Below are positions 6,752-6,819 of a stretch of 6,819 nucleotides of DNA, piece by piece. A program made the translations under genes and the position numbers. Within the stretch, counting starts at the first letter, position 1. Every line of letters begins with the position of its first letter. The notes beneath the pieces were generated by a model that saw nothing but the letters and a program-made list of their open reading frames with translations, was not told the origin of the DNA and made no database searches. Source of the DNA: Alphaproteobacteria bacterium (lineage in GTDB: Bacteria; Pseudomonadota; Alphaproteobacteria; Rickettsiales; UBA1997); assembly GCA_016869695.1 (NCBI GenBank), contig VGDN01000058.1, positions 1-6,819 on the forward strand, given 5' to 3'.

Positions 6752-6777
6752 TCCGCGAAATCTGGTGATTTTGCGGA
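6752..6777. repeat. Hairpin upstream of the acetyltransferase
   Basis: An 11-bp stem, TCCGCGAAATC (6752-6762) with GATTTTGCGGA (6767-6777), one G-T wobble, TGGT loop. There is no T-run after it on either strand, so it is not a standard terminator. Its position upstream of the 6713 ATG favours reading this stretch as leader rather than coding. Confidence 0.6.
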
Positions 6778-6819
6778 GCTGCATTCTGCAAAACTCCAAC
6801 CGTCAAGCAGACAATCTGG

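Noticed and set aside
6714..6806. N-terminal extension of the acetyltransferase from a TTG at 6806
   Set aside because: The extra residues are not GNAT-like, there is no ribosome site, and the DNA holds a hairpin. The window edge prevents a final decision.

Overview
The window looks like a chromosomal segment of an alphaproteobacterium. GroEL and GroES are of the alphaproteobacterial type (GroEL has a GGM-rich tail and the [14 protein letters not shown] stretch), and all but one of the intergenic gaps longer than 50 bp contain short palindromic GTCAT-type dispersed repeats of the kind common in Rickettsiales-like and related genomes. Base composition is moderate, without the strong AT bias of Rickettsia itself. 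I cannot name the order; a Rickettsiales/Holosporales-like lineage is a guess based mainly on the repeats.

Layout. 1-950 (minus): the 5' part of ribD (riboflavin biosynthesis deaminase/reductase), running off the left edge. It is interrupted, but not broken, by a 177-bp palindromic element at 582-758. The element has perfect 18-bp terminal inverted repeats and is flanked by TAA direct repeats. The element plus one repeat copy adds exactly 60 codons without a stop or frame change. 1013-1972 (plus): a divergent, overlapping three-gene cluster. It holds two tandem paralogous Tyr/Gln/Pro-rich putative lipoproteins and a glutaredoxin (grxC), with overlaps of 14 bp and 1 bp. 1973-2212: a gap with a 103-bp multi-hairpin repeat. 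2213-4256 (plus): groES and groEL, separated by another palindromic repeat, with a strong Shine-Dalgarno only before groEL, then a good Rho-independent terminator at 4285-4320. 4257-4627: a convergent gap with two more repeats. 4628-6118 (minus): comM/yifB, a Mg-chelatase-like AAA+ ATPase. 6144 to about 6713 (minus): a GNAT acetyltransferase of RimJ/RimL type, separated from comM by a degenerate heptamer repeat tract that also contains its stop codon.

How the genes relate. Most are housekeeping: riboflavin synthesis, thiol-disulfide reduction, protein folding, DNA handling during natural transformation, and N-acetylation. The most interesting object is the palindromic element inside ribD. It behaves like the Rickettsia palindromic elements (RPE): a small mobile repeat that inserts in frame into a working gene and is translated. 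I do not recognise its sequence as a known family. It has a clear target duplication and is open in four of six reading frames. The second is the pair of tyrosine-rich small lipoproteins co-organised with a glutaredoxin, for which I know no assigned function.
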